Below, piece after piece: positions 10,345 to 18,702 of a stretch of DNA of 64,000 bases. Location: NCBI RefSeq assembly GCF_031157525.1, contig NZ_JAVIXR010000003.1, positions 310,001 through 374,000 of the forward strand. The letters are read 5' to 3'. The first letter of the stretch is position 1, and each line of letters begins with the position of its first letter. The stretch comes from Marinobacter sediminicola (GTDB lineage: Bacteria; Pseudomonadota; Gammaproteobacteria; Pseudomonadales; Oleiphilaceae). Made by a program: the position numbers and the translations under genes. The notes under the pieces were generated by a model. The model ran no database searches. It saw only the letters and a program-made list of their open reading frames with translations, and was not told the origin of the DNA.

Positions 10345-12426
10345 ATGGCAAAGCAGGATTTTCTGGTAGAACTGGGCGTTGAAGAACTGCCCTCAAAATC
10401 GCTCAAGCCACTGTCTGATGCATTCACTCAGGGTATCACCCAGGGCCTGGAAGCTGCTGGCATCGAATTCGGCAAAGTAGAAGCCTTTGCGACACCGCGC
10501 CGGATGGCTGTACGCATTCGCGATTTGGCCGATGCCCAGCCAGACAAGCCCGTTGAAAAGCGCGGCCCGGCAGTTAAAGCTGCCTTCGATGATTCCGGTA
10601 ACCCGACGCGCGCACTCACCGGTTTCGCAACCTCTTTGGGTGTGACTCCTGACCAGCTGGATACTCTGGAGACCGACAAGGGTGCCTGGCTGGTTTATCG
10701 CACAGTAGAGAAGGGCAAACCCACTGTAGATTTGATGTCCGGGCTGGTTGAACAGTCGCTGTCATCCCTGCCAATTCCCAAGCGTATGCGCTGGGGCGCT
10801 CACCGCACCGAATTTGTGCGGCCGGTTCATTGGCTGGTTATGCTGTACGGCAACAAGATTATTGATACACCCATCATGGAACTGACGCCCGGCAACAAAA
10901 CTCTGGGCCACCGCTTCCACTGCCCGAAAACGATCATCATTCCAACACCCGCAGATTACGAAGTCGTCCTTGAGCAGGAAGGCTATGTGATTGCTGATTT
11001 CACCAAGCGCCGTGAAATGATCCGTGCTGGCGTCAGCGCCCTTGCCGAAGCCGAGGCGGGTGGCAAAGTAGTGATCAATGAAGACCTGCTGGATGAAGTC
11101 ACCGGCTTGAACGAATGGCCAGTGCCACTCATGGGCCGATTCGACAAGCGCTTCCTGGAAGTGCCGGCGGAAGCCCTGATTTCATCCATGGAAGAGCACC
11201 AGAAATACTTCCATGTTGTCGACGCCAACGGCGACATGCTGCCCCTGTTTATTACCGTAGCCAACATTGAGAGCAAAGACCCCTCGCAAGTTGTCTCAGG
11301 TAATGAAAAGGTGATTCGTCCGCGCCTCGCCGATGCCGCTTTCTTCTACGAAAACGACCGGAAGATCCGCCTGGAAGACCGAGTGGAACGGCTCAAACCA
11401 ATCGTGTTCCAGGAAAAGCTTGGCAGCATCTACGACAAGTCCGTTCGGGTAGCGGCACTGGCAAGTAAAATCGCTGCAGCGATTGGCAGTGACCCAGCCT
11501 TGGTTGAGCGCGCCGCCATGCTCGCGAAGACTGATCTGGTGACCGAGATGGTACTGGAGTTCAGCGATCTGCAGGGCATCATGGGCCAGTACTACGCAGC
11601 TGACGACGGCGAGCCGGCCGATGTGGCAAAAGCGATGAACGAGCAGTACATGCCACGCTTCGCCAAGGATAGCCTGCCCACCACGCTTACCAGTTGCGCA
11701 CTTGCGATTGCTGATCGCCTGGATTCATTGGTTGGGCTGTTCGGTATTGGCCAACCACCTTCCGGTACCCGCGACCCATTCGCTCTGCGCCGCGCCTCTT
11801 TGGGGGTGCTGCGCATCATCATTGAACGGGAACTGCCCCTGGATCTGCAGACTTGCTGTGAATGGGCAGAAGAGAACTTCACCGGGTTGACCGAAGAAAA
11901 CACCGCCGCCAGCGTTGTTGATTACATGCTGGACCGGTTCCGCGCCTACTACGAAGAGCGTGGCATTAGCGCCGAAGTATTCCTCGCCGTTCATGCTCGC
12001 CGCCCGACTCGCCCGCTGGACTTCGACCGTCGGGTAAAGGCCGTGGAAGCTTTCCGCCAGTTGCCGGAAGCCCAGGCACTTGCCGGTGCCAACAAGCGGG
12101 TTTCCAACATTCTGTCAAAACAGGGTGGCGAATGCGTTGGTGAAACCGTCAACGACAGTCTGCTGCAAGATGCCGCCGAGAAAACCTTGGCAGAGCAGTT
12201 AAACCAGCAGGCCGAGAAGGTACTGCCACTGTTTGAGCAGGGCGACTACGCCAGTGCGCTGCAATCACTGGCAAGCTTGCATGATCCGGTGGACGATTTC
12301 TTCAGTGAAGTGATGGTAATGGCAGACGACGAAGCTGTACGGGACAACCGCCTGGCGCTGCTGAACCGCCTGCACAACCTGTTTTTACGGGTTGCCGATA
12401 TCTCACTGCTCCCAGCTGCTGGCTGA
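10345..12426 (+). CDS. glyS: Glycine--tRNA ligase beta subunit
   Basis: tRNA-binding beta subunit of the tetrameric glycyl-tRNA synthetase, needed with GlyQ for charging tRNA-Gly. The 693 residues match the usual size of about 690. It begins with the family's LVELGVEELPSKSL, includes the HD-like region DLVTEMVLEFSDLQGIMGQYYA (about residues 395-415), the GLFGIGQPPSGTRDPFALRR segment (about 466-485) and a C-terminal DALR-type anticodon-binding region with FFSEVMVMADD. It is immediately downstream of glyQ and six bases upstream of gmhB. Confidence 0.97.
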   Translation: MAKQDFLVELGVEELPSKSLKPLSDAFTQGITQGLEAAGIEFGKVEAFATPRRMAVRIRDLADAQPDKPVEKRGPAVKAAFDDSGNPTRALTGFATSLGVTPDQLDTLETDKGAWLVYRTVEKGKPTVDLMSGLVEQSLSSLPIPKRMRWGAHRTEFVRPVHWLVMLYGNKIIDTPIMELTPGNKTLGHRFHCPKTIIIPTPADYEVVLEQEGYVIADFTKRREMIRAGVSALAEAEAGGKVVINEDLLDEVTGLNEWPVPLMGRFDKRFLEVPAEALISSMEEHQKYFHVVDANGDMLPLFITVANIESKDPSQVVSGNEKVIRPRLADAAFFYENDRKIRLEDRVERLKPIVFQEKLGSIYDKSVRVAALASKIAAAIGSDPALVERAAMLAKTDLVTEMVLEFSDLQGIMGQYYAADDGEPADVAKAMNEQYMPRFAKDSLPTTLTSCALAIADRLDSLVGLFGIGQPPSGTRDPFALRRASLGVLRIIIERELPLDLQTCCEWAEENFTGLTEENTAASVVDYMLDRFRAYYEERGISAEVFLAVHARRPTRPLDFDRRVKAVEAFRQLPEAQALAGANKRVSNILSKQGGECVGETVNDSLLQDAAEKTLAEQLNQQAEKVLPLFEQGDYASALQSLASLHDPVDDFFSEVMVMADDEAVRDNRLALLNRLHNLFLRVADISLLPAAG

Positions 12427-12431
12427 CCCCC

Positions 12432-13001
12432 ATGCTAGTCATACTCGACCGGGATGGGGTCATCAACGAATACGATGGCAGCTACATTTGCACAGTAGAA
12501 GACTGGCACCCGATTCCCGGCAGTATTGAGGCGATGGCACGGCTATACAAAGCCGGCCATCGCATCGCCATAGCCACCAACCAATCGGGCATAGCCCGGG
12601 GCTTCTACGGCACCGATATTCTGGATGGCATGCACGAAAAGATGACGCGGTTACTGGCAGCCGAGGGCGGCCAAGTCGAGTTCATCGCCTACTGCCCGCA
12701 CCATCCTGATGATGATTGCACTTGCCGCAAGCCACTCACCGGCTTACTGGAACAGATCCGTGATCACCTGCAGTTGGACACCCTGGAGGGCGCCATTATG
12801 GTAGGGGACAGCCGCAAGGATCTGGAAGCGGGCGTCGCCGAAAACTGCCAGCCTGTGCTGGTGCGAACCGGCAATGGAAAAGACACAAAACGCAGCCTGA
12901 AAGCCCACGCAATTCCCGGGGCAAGCGTTGCGATATACGACGATCTCAGTGCATTTGCGGATGCCTTGTTATCGGGCTCGGGGCTAGAATTAGCCAATTG
13001 A
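12432..13001 (+). CDS. gmhB: D-glycero-beta-D-manno-heptose 1,7-bisphosphate 7-phosphatase
   Basis: HAD-superfamily phosphatase that removes the C7 phosphate from heptose bisphosphate during ADP-heptose synthesis for the lipopolysaccharide inner core. The 189 residues contain HAD motif [11 protein letters not shown] (about 5-14), the SGIARGFY loop (about 53-60), a [14 protein letters not shown] zinc-binding stretch (about 91-104) and motif [15 protein letters not shown] (about 127-136). The Cys/His cluster is typical of GmhB. It is packed behind glyS; the tRNA-Pro promoter lies over its 3' end. Confidence 0.95.
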   Translation: MLVILDRDGVINEYDGSYICTVEDWHPIPGSIEAMARLYKAGHRIAIATNQSGIARGFYGTDILDGMHEKMTRLLAAEGGQVEFIAYCPHHPDDDCTCRKPLTGLLEQIRDHLQLDTLEGAIMVGDSRKDLEAGVAENCQPVLVRTGNGKDTKRSLKAHAIPGASVAIYDDLSAFADALLSGSGLELAN

Positions 13002-13006
13002 ATCCG

Positions 13007-13012
13007 TATAAT
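13007..13012 (+). promoter_or_regulatory. -10 box for tRNA-Pro
   Basis: A perfect TATAAT 13 bases before the tRNA 5' end, followed by a GC-rich discriminator (ACCGGCGG) typical of stringently controlled stable-RNA promoters. The -35 at the right spacing (CTAGAA) is poor. Confidence 0.55.
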
Positions 13013-13025
13013 ACCGGCGGTTAAT

Positions 13026-13102
<77 letters not shown>

Positions 13103-13309
13103 TTTTCTCCGTTTTAGTAAGTCTTTTTCTTCCTTGTTAGGCATAACTTCCGCTGCCACATTAGTTTTTCTTTTAGTATCGCCCTCACCAAAAACCTACT
13201 CAGCAAGCCAACTCCATAGCGACATCGAAAAGCTCCGCCACCGATACTCTGGTTCTGAGCGAGGAACTCACCCGCATCCTGATCGACCAGCAGTTAGTGG
13301 AAGCGGGAT
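13103..13309. other. Degenerate stretch downstream of tRNA-Pro
   Basis: About 200 bp without a recognisable gene. Open frames here on the plus strand are short and one runs straight out of the tRNA, so they are not credible. It leads directly into the aldo/keto reductase remnant, and is probably debris of lost genes. Confidence 0.4.
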
Positions 13310-13456
13310 GTGATCGCCATCCCAAAGGCCGCCACTCCCGAGCACGTTGAGCAGAACGCTGCGGCCCTGGCGCTGAACCTGTCGGACGAGGCTCTGGCGC
13401 GGTTGGATAAGGCCTTCCCCCCACCTACCCGCAAGACTCCACTCGATATTGTGTAG
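13304..13456 (+). pseudogene. C-terminal remnant of an aldo/keto reductase
   Basis: In the frame ending with TAG at 13454-13456 about 50 residues read as the C-terminus of an aldo/keto reductase: RDVIAIPKAATPEHVEQN, then a helix with LSDEALARLDKAF and a PPPTRKTPL tail. The IPK motif and the following SDEELARL-type helix are characteristic of the AKR family. No start and no N-terminal 220 residues (barrel, catalytic Tyr/Lys/His) exist upstream, so this is a truncated fossil and not a working gene. Confidence 0.75.
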
Positions 13457-13461
13457 CGGGG

Positions 13462-13977
13462 CTACTGCGCCACCAGAATCAACTCGGTTAAATCAAAGCC
13501 CTCCGCCACGGCCCGAGCTTTGAACGCCGCCAACGCCTCCTCACTCACCTCCGGCGTGCGCGACATCAGCCACAGGTAATCCCGGTTGTAGCCGGTAATG
13601 TAGGCGGTGGAGTATTGGTTATCCAGCTCAAACACCACATACGACGCATAGAAAGGCCCGAAAAACGAGACTTTAAGGTGGCCCACGTCGCTGTCGCCCA
13701 CGAACACCGCCCGGCCGTCAGCTTCCTGCCACTGGCCTTCTTCGGCGTTGTAGCCCCGGTTGATGACCTTGATGCTGCCGTCGTCGTTCAGGCTGTAGTT
13801 GGCGGTCACCCTGCTGAGCCCTTCCTCAAAGGAATGATCCAGCCGGGCGATTTCGTACCAGGTGCCCAGGTAGCGCTGCTGGTCGAAACCGGTAACCGGT
13901 TCAATATCCTGGGGCACTCCGGTGCAGGCGCTGAGTAAACACAATGCAGTTGTGAAAACCAGAACACACTTCATCAA
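13462..13977 (-). CDS. blc: Outer-membrane lipocalin lipoprotein (Blc-like)
   Basis: A 171-residue bacterial lipocalin, predicted to be an outer-membrane lipoprotein. Residues 1-18 are a lipoprotein signal with the lipobox LLSAC, placing the acylated cysteine at about residue 18. The lipocalin GxW motif is seen in YLGTWYEIARLDHSFE (about 36-51), and the C-terminal strand with YLWLMSRTPEVSEE (about 134-147) matches Blc. Blc-type proteins bind lysophospholipids and are often stress-induced. The gene stands alone; the next gene on the strand is the phospholipase D-like lipoprotein, a possible functional pairing. Confidence 0.9.
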   Translation of the reverse strand: MMKCVLVFTTALCLLSACTGVPQDIEPVTGFDQQRYLGTWYEIARLDHSFEEGLSRVTANYSLNDDGSIKVINRGYNAEEGQWQEADGRAVFVGDSDVGHLKVSFFGPFYASYVVFELDNQYSTAYITGYNRDYLWLMSRTPEVSEEALAAFKARAVAEGFDLTELILVAQ

Positions 13978-14068
13978 AAAATCTCCTGAAAGCGTCGGCG
14001 GGTTATCACCTTACCAAAGCGTGGTCCCGGATTTTCGGTTTAGCTGTTTCAAGCGGAGAGTGCTGCCC

Positions 14069-15631
14069 CTACAACAACCCCTCAACCGGCAAAAACGAGA
14101 AAACAGAAACCAGCATCCGCTTGATCAGCCCGGTGCCCGGATCGTGGCTGTGCCGGATCTCTTCCTCGCCATTACGCTCAATCCACTGCAAATCGCCGTC
14201 CTCATCCAGTACCACTTCATACGCCGTTACCCGAACCTGCTCCTCGAAATGGTCTTCCATTGTCTGAGTCAGCTCCGGACTTTCAATTACAAAGCCCAGC
14301 TCGGTGTTGATGTGTACGGATCGCGGATCAAAGTTGAACGATCCTACAAACAGGCTTTCGCCGTCGATGGCGAAGGTTTTTGCATGCAGGCTGGACGAGG
14401 AGCTGCCCATCAGGCTGCTTTGCAGGTCTTTTTCAACGGTATTGGCAGACAGCTTGCGCAGTTCGAACAACTGTACGCCGGCTTCCAGAAGCGGCTTGCG
14501 GTATTTGGCGTAGCCGGCATGAACCATGGCCACGTCGTTGGCTTCCAGTGAGTTGGTGAGCACGCGCACCCTGACGCCTTTTCGTTCCAGATCGCGGAAC
14601 ATTTCCACACCGGTTTTGGTGGGTATGAAGTATGGAGAAACCAGCGTCAAAGAACGCTGAGGATTGCCCATGGCCGCGGCCATTTGTTGAGCCAGCAAAC
14701 CTTTTTTAGGCTTTTTCCCCAGTACCTTGGCGGGGTCATCGCTAACCATGGTGACCGGCGCCCAGGTGAAATCCAGATCACGGTCCAGAAGCTTTTGCAA
14801 AAACACCGATTCCTTTATTGCACATACGTACTCGCCGGCTTCCGTGGAGGTGCTGCAGGCTTTGGCCGTTTCTACTATCCGCGCAAGATCCTTTTCGTCG
14901 GGTTTGCCAAGAATAGTGGAGGCGGGGTAGGCCGAAGCGCTTGACCAATAGCGGTCAAAATCCGTCGAAAGATTCTGCACCACCGGCCCGATAGCCAAAA
15001 CATCAAGGTCGGCAAACAGTGCGCCCTGCCCAGCTCCGAAATACTCATCGGCCACGTTGCGCCCGCCAATAACGGCCGCCTGATTGTCGGCGGTGAAGGA
15101 TTTATTGTGCATGCGGTGATTCAGCCGCTGAAAGCTGGTGATGTAACCAATCCACTTGGGGCTGCGCACAACAAAGGGGTTAAACAGCCGCACCTCGAAA
15201 TTCGGGTGGGTGTTGAGCGCTGCCAGAGCATCATCAAGCCCCGAGATGCCATTGTCGTCCAGCAGTAGTCGAACGCGCACACCGCGCTCAGCCGCCTTGT
15301 AAAGCGCATCGAGTAGAAGGGTGCCCGTAATGTCGTACTGCCAGATGTAGTACTGCACATCCAGGGAGGCTTCGGCCCCTTTGGCCAATACGGCCCGCGC
15401 AGCAAAAGCATCGTGGGCGTCTGGCAACAGCAGAACACCACTTTCCCCGGGATGGGCGTTTGCCAGAGGCGCGATGGCGCGCCCCAGCTGTGTGTCTTTC
15501 GTAACTTCGATAGGCATCGATTGGCTTCCGGTCCTATCTGGCATGGGTGGCAGTGCACAGCCGCTGATTATCATAAAAACAGACATAAGAAGTACGAAGC
15601 CCGGAATGCGCAGGCTGGGTCGGCTGATCAT
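14069..15631 (-). CDS. Phospholipase D-family lipoprotein (cardiolipin synthase-like)
   Basis: A 520-residue protein of the PLD superfamily. I start at the ATG at 15631, with GGAAG seven to eight bases upstream; it begins MISRPSLRIPGF and has a lipobox ISGC at about residue 25. Two HKD-type motifs are present: HNKSFTADNQAAVIGGRN (about 172) and HAKTFAIDGESLFVGSFN (about 412), both with His and Lys; the aspartate after each is also present. Such proteins act as cardiolipin synthases or phospholipases in the envelope. The lipobox and overall arrangement resemble the ClsC/YmdC-type group. The substrate cannot be read from sequence. Confidence 0.88.
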   Translation of the reverse strand: MISRPSLRIPGFVLLMSVFMIISGCALPPMPDRTGSQSMPIEVTKDTQLGRAIAPLANAHPGESGVLLLPDAHDAFAARAVLAKGAEASLDVQYYIWQYDITGTLLLDALYKAAERGVRVRLLLDDNGISGLDDALAALNTHPNFEVRLFNPFVVRSPKWIGYITSFQRLNHRMHNKSFTADNQAAVIGGRNVADEYFGAGQGALFADLDVLAIGPVVQNLSTDFDRYWSSASAYPASTILGKPDEKDLARIVETAKACSTSTEAGEYVCAIKESVFLQKLLDRDLDFTWAPVTMVSDDPAKVLGKKPKKGLLAQQMAAAMGNPQRSLTLVSPYFIPTKTGVEMFRDLERKGVRVRVLTNSLEANDVAMVHAGYAKYRKPLLEAGVQLFELRKLSANTVEKDLQSSLMGSSSSSLHAKTFAIDGESLFVGSFNFDPRSVHINTELGFVIESPELTQTMEDHFEEQVRVTAYEVVLDEDGDLQWIERNGEEEIRHSHDPGTGLIKRMLVSVFSFLPVEGLL

Positions 15632-15898
15632 GTAAAAACTTCCTTCGGAGCCAAAAACCAAGTGTAGCAGTTCTCCAGCCACTAACTTCACTTCGGCCAA
15701 CCGAGCGGTTACTGGCTTATCCCTGATGTTAATGCTGCCGGCGCGCTGGGGACATTGCTAACCCTATTGATTGCGGGTTTCACCCAGCGTGACCGTATGT
15801 GGAGCAACCTTCTGGCTGGACCGGTGTCACCAAATGTCACAAAGTATCAAATATCTATCTGTTAACATTTCATTCGCTGGCTTCTCCAAGGACCCCGA

Positions 15899-18259
15899 AT
15901 GAACGTGACGGAAAATGAAAAAAGACGACTCTCAGCGGTAATCAGGCTGGGGATTCTCGACACTCCACCAGAGGAGCGGTTTGAGCGCCTTACCCGAATT
16001 GCCCGCCAGCATTATCGGGTCAAAACCGCCTTGTTCACCGTGCTGGATCACGACCGCCAGTGGTTCAAATCACACCAGGGGCTCGAAGTTACTGAAACAC
16101 CGCGCTCGGTAGCATTTTGCGATCATGCCATACGGCAGGATCGTATTTTTGTCGTGGAAAACGCCTCCCTGGACCCGCGGTTTCGCAACAATCCTTTTGT
16201 GGTGGATAGACCGCACATCCGCTTCTATGCAGGCATGCCGGTGCGCGAGCCCGGCGGCTTCAAAGTCGGCACCTTGTGCATCATCGACGACAGGCCCCGA
16301 CAGTTCACCGAGAAAGACCTGGATGTTCTCCGCACTCTGGCGACCATGGTGGAGAAGGAGCTGGAGCGCTCATACATTGAGTCGGATAAAAGCGAGTATG
16401 TACCTGTCTCCCAACTCAACCGGGCCATTCATCATGCCCAGAATGTATTCCTCACAAGCGACAACGAACGCTCAGCATTCAGCCAAATGCTCAGTGACCT
16501 ACTTGCCCTGACGGGCAGCCAATTCGGGCTTATCGGCGAAGTTCTGCATAAGAGCAACGGCGCACCGTTTCTCAAGGTCGGCGCTATTACCAACATCGCA
16601 TGGAGCCCGGAAACCCAGGCCCTGTATCAGGACGTGGAACGCCGGGGCATGGTTTTTGATCGCCTGGACAATATTCTGGGTCTACCTATGGTGTCCGGTG
16701 AGACCATCATCTCCAACAATCTGTCCCAGGATTCCAGGCGCGGTGGTTTGCCTCCAGGACACCCAACTATCAATACCTACATAGGTATCCCGGTGTTTTC
16801 CGGTGACACCCATCTGGGCATGATTGGCCTGGCGAACAGGGCCGAAGGTTACTCTCAGAAGCTTGCAGACGAACTGGCACCGCTCTCGCAAACCCTTGCC
16901 AATCTGATCGAACGCAAACGTCTGTACGAGGAAAAAGGCAGCCATAAAAGAGATCTTGAACTGGCAGCGAATTACGACGCGCTGACCGGCTTGCCCAATC
17001 GCCACCGGCTCACTGAATTATTTGAGCAGGAACTCTATGAAGCTGGCCAGAGAAATGGCCAGGTGTCTGTGTGCTTTATTGATCTGGACGGCTTCAAGAG
17101 CATTAACGATGAACACGGCCACGCGGTAGGGGATGCAGTTCTGAAATCCGTGGCCGAAAAACTCAAGGCAACGGTGCGCAGCCACGACATTGTGGCTCGC
17201 CTGGGCGGTGACGAGTTTGTGGCTATCCTGCGGGATGTGGGCGATGAGCGGGTTTACGCACGCCTTCTGGATGCCATCCGACAGCCCATCAATTTTCGGC
17301 ATAATGTACTGCAGGTTTCCGGCAGCATGGGTGTTACGGTGTACCCGGACGATAACGTCGATTCTGACCTGCTCCTTCGCCATGCAGATCAGGCTATGTA
17401 CGCTGCCAAGGAAAGCGGCAAGAACAACTTCAAGATATTCGATCTCCGCTCGCATTCTTCCCGTAAAGAGCGGGTTCGGGTGTTGGAGCAAATCGATACG
17501 GCTTTGCGCCACCAGCAGCTAGAGCTGTACTACCAACCCAAGATCTGTTTCCACAACCATTGTGTGAACGGCTTTGAAGCCCTCATCCGATGGAACCACC
17601 CAGAGGAAGGCGTTCTGGGCCCGGCGCATTTCCTGGAGCATATTGAATACACTGAGTATGCGCGCACATTGGGCAATTTTGTGATCCGCGAGGCCGTAAA
17701 GCAGCTTATGGCTTTTGCCCAGCAAGATCTTCCCTACACTCTGAGCGTCAACCTCAGCCCCTGCCACTTCTTGAGCGAAGAGTTCAAGGACGATTTGTCG
17801 AGTGCGCTGGAAGATTTACCGAGTGCGCTGCGCGGCCGTCTGATTCTGGAAATTCTTGAAACCACGGCGATGGACGACACTGAAACCGCTCTCAAGAACC
17901 TGAAAGCCAGCCGTGATCTGGGTGTGGATGTCGCTCTGGATGACTTCGGAACCGGGTATTCATCTCTGGATTATTTTCGGCGGCTACCTGCCCAAGAGAT
18001 CAAAATTGACCGGTCGTTCGTAATGGATATGCTGAACGACCCGGACGACAGTATGATTGTCAGTGCTATTGTCAGCCTGTCGAAAAGTTTCAATAGGCGG
18101 CTGGTTGCTGAAGGTATTGAGAGTGCCGACGTTGAACGAAAACTGATTGAGCTTGGTTGCGATCTGGGCCAGGGCTTTTTCTACAGCAAGCCTCTGCCAC
18201 TTCCGGACGCCCTGCGCTGGGCAGAGCAGTTCCGGTGGGACGACAGGCTAACGAAATAA
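15899..18259 (+). CDS. GAF-GAF-GGDEF-EAL cyclic-di-GMP signalling protein
   Basis: A 786-residue cytosolic sensor for cyclic-di-GMP turnover. Two GAF-like domains (about 20-160 and 185-340) precede a GGDEF domain (about 360-515) and an EAL domain (about 530-775). The GGDEF motif is intact (ARLGGDEFVAIL, about 433), and an RxxD inhibitory site (RSHD) lies exactly five residues before it. The EAL domain keeps FEALIRW (about 560), LEILETTAMDD and DDFGTGYSSLDYFRRLP. Both cyclase and phosphodiesterase signatures are present, so it may be bifunctional. There are no membrane segments. It stands as a single gene. Confidence 0.95.
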   Translation: MNVTENEKRRLSAVIRLGILDTPPEERFERLTRIARQHYRVKTALFTVLDHDRQWFKSHQGLEVTETPRSVAFCDHAIRQDRIFVVENASLDPRFRNNPFVVDRPHIRFYAGMPVREPGGFKVGTLCIIDDRPRQFTEKDLDVLRTLATMVEKELERSYIESDKSEYVPVSQLNRAIHHAQNVFLTSDNERSAFSQMLSDLLALTGSQFGLIGEVLHKSNGAPFLKVGAITNIAWSPETQALYQDVERRGMVFDRLDNILGLPMVSGETIISNNLSQDSRRGGLPPGHPTINTYIGIPVFSGDTHLGMIGLANRAEGYSQKLADELAPLSQTLANLIERKRLYEEKGSHKRDLELAANYDALTGLPNRHRLTELFEQELYEAGQRNGQVSVCFIDLDGFKSINDEHGHAVGDAVLKSVAEKLKATVRSHDIVARLGGDEFVAILRDVGDERVYARLLDAIRQPINFRHNVLQVSGSMGVTVYPDDNVDSDLLLRHADQAMYAAKESGKNNFKIFDLRSHSSRKERVRVLEQIDTALRHQQLELYYQPKICFHNHCVNGFEALIRWNHPEEGVLGPAHFLEHIEYTEYARTLGNFVIREAVKQLMAFAQQDLPYTLSVNLSPCHFLSEEFKDDLSSALEDLPSALRGRLILEILETTAMDDTETALKNLKASRDLGVDVALDDFGTGYSSLDYFRRLPAQEIKIDRSFVMDMLNDPDDSMIVSAIVSLSKSFNRRLVAEGIESADVERKLIELGCDLGQGFFYSKPLPLPDALRWAEQFRWDDRLTK

Positions 18260-18302
18260 CGCCAACCGCGCAGATCGACGGCGCGACACGGGAGAATAGA
18301 GC

Positions 18303-18674
18303 ATGATTGGATACGTCACCATTGGTGTCAGCGATATGGAAAAAGCCAAGAAATTCTACACAGAGCTTCTGGCCGATATGGGCGCGAAGCTTCTGCTAGA
18401 TATGGGCCGAATTGCGTTTATTGGCGAAAGCATGAAATCCCCTATGCTGGCGGTTTGCACGCCCTTCGACGGTTCCCCAAACCACCCGGGTAACGGCAAT
18501 ATGCTGGCCTTGCAGCCAGGCTCGAAAGAAGCGGTTGATACCTACTACAAGAAGGCCATTGAACTGGGTGCAACCTGTGACGGCGAGCCCGGACAGCGTA
18601 TTCCAAACCAGTTTTATGGTGCCTATGTGAAAGATCCTGACGGCAACAAGCTGGCGTTTTTCCAGTTCGGCTAA
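18303..18674 (+). CDS. VOC (glyoxalase/bleomycin-resistance) family protein
   Basis: A 123-residue single-module vicinal-oxygen-chelate protein. Typical features are the start IGYVTIGVSDMEKAKKFY (strand plus helix carrying the first metal-ligand region), the central repeat, and the end FYGAYVKDPDGNKLAFFQF, where DPDGNKLAF is the family's closing signature. These small proteins are metalloenzymes or binding proteins of varied function; substrate and reaction are unknown. It follows the GGDEF-EAL gene by 43 bp on the same strand, and is convergent with the helicase gene. Confidence 0.9.
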   Translation: MIGYVTIGVSDMEKAKKFYTELLADMGAKLLLDMGRIAFIGESMKSPMLAVCTPFDGSPNHPGNGNMLALQPGSKEAVDTYYKKAIELGATCDGEPGQRIPNQFYGAYVKDPDGNKLAFFQFG

Positions 18675-18702
18675 TCTGCTCAGCCTCAAGACTGGGATAG
18701 CG

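Noticed and set aside
15686-15865. A 59-codon open stretch upstream of the GGDEF-EAL gene that reads like a membrane-protein tail (GALGTLLTLLIAGF)
   Set aside because: No start codon or ribosome site, no recognised family, and a stretch of this length occurs by chance.
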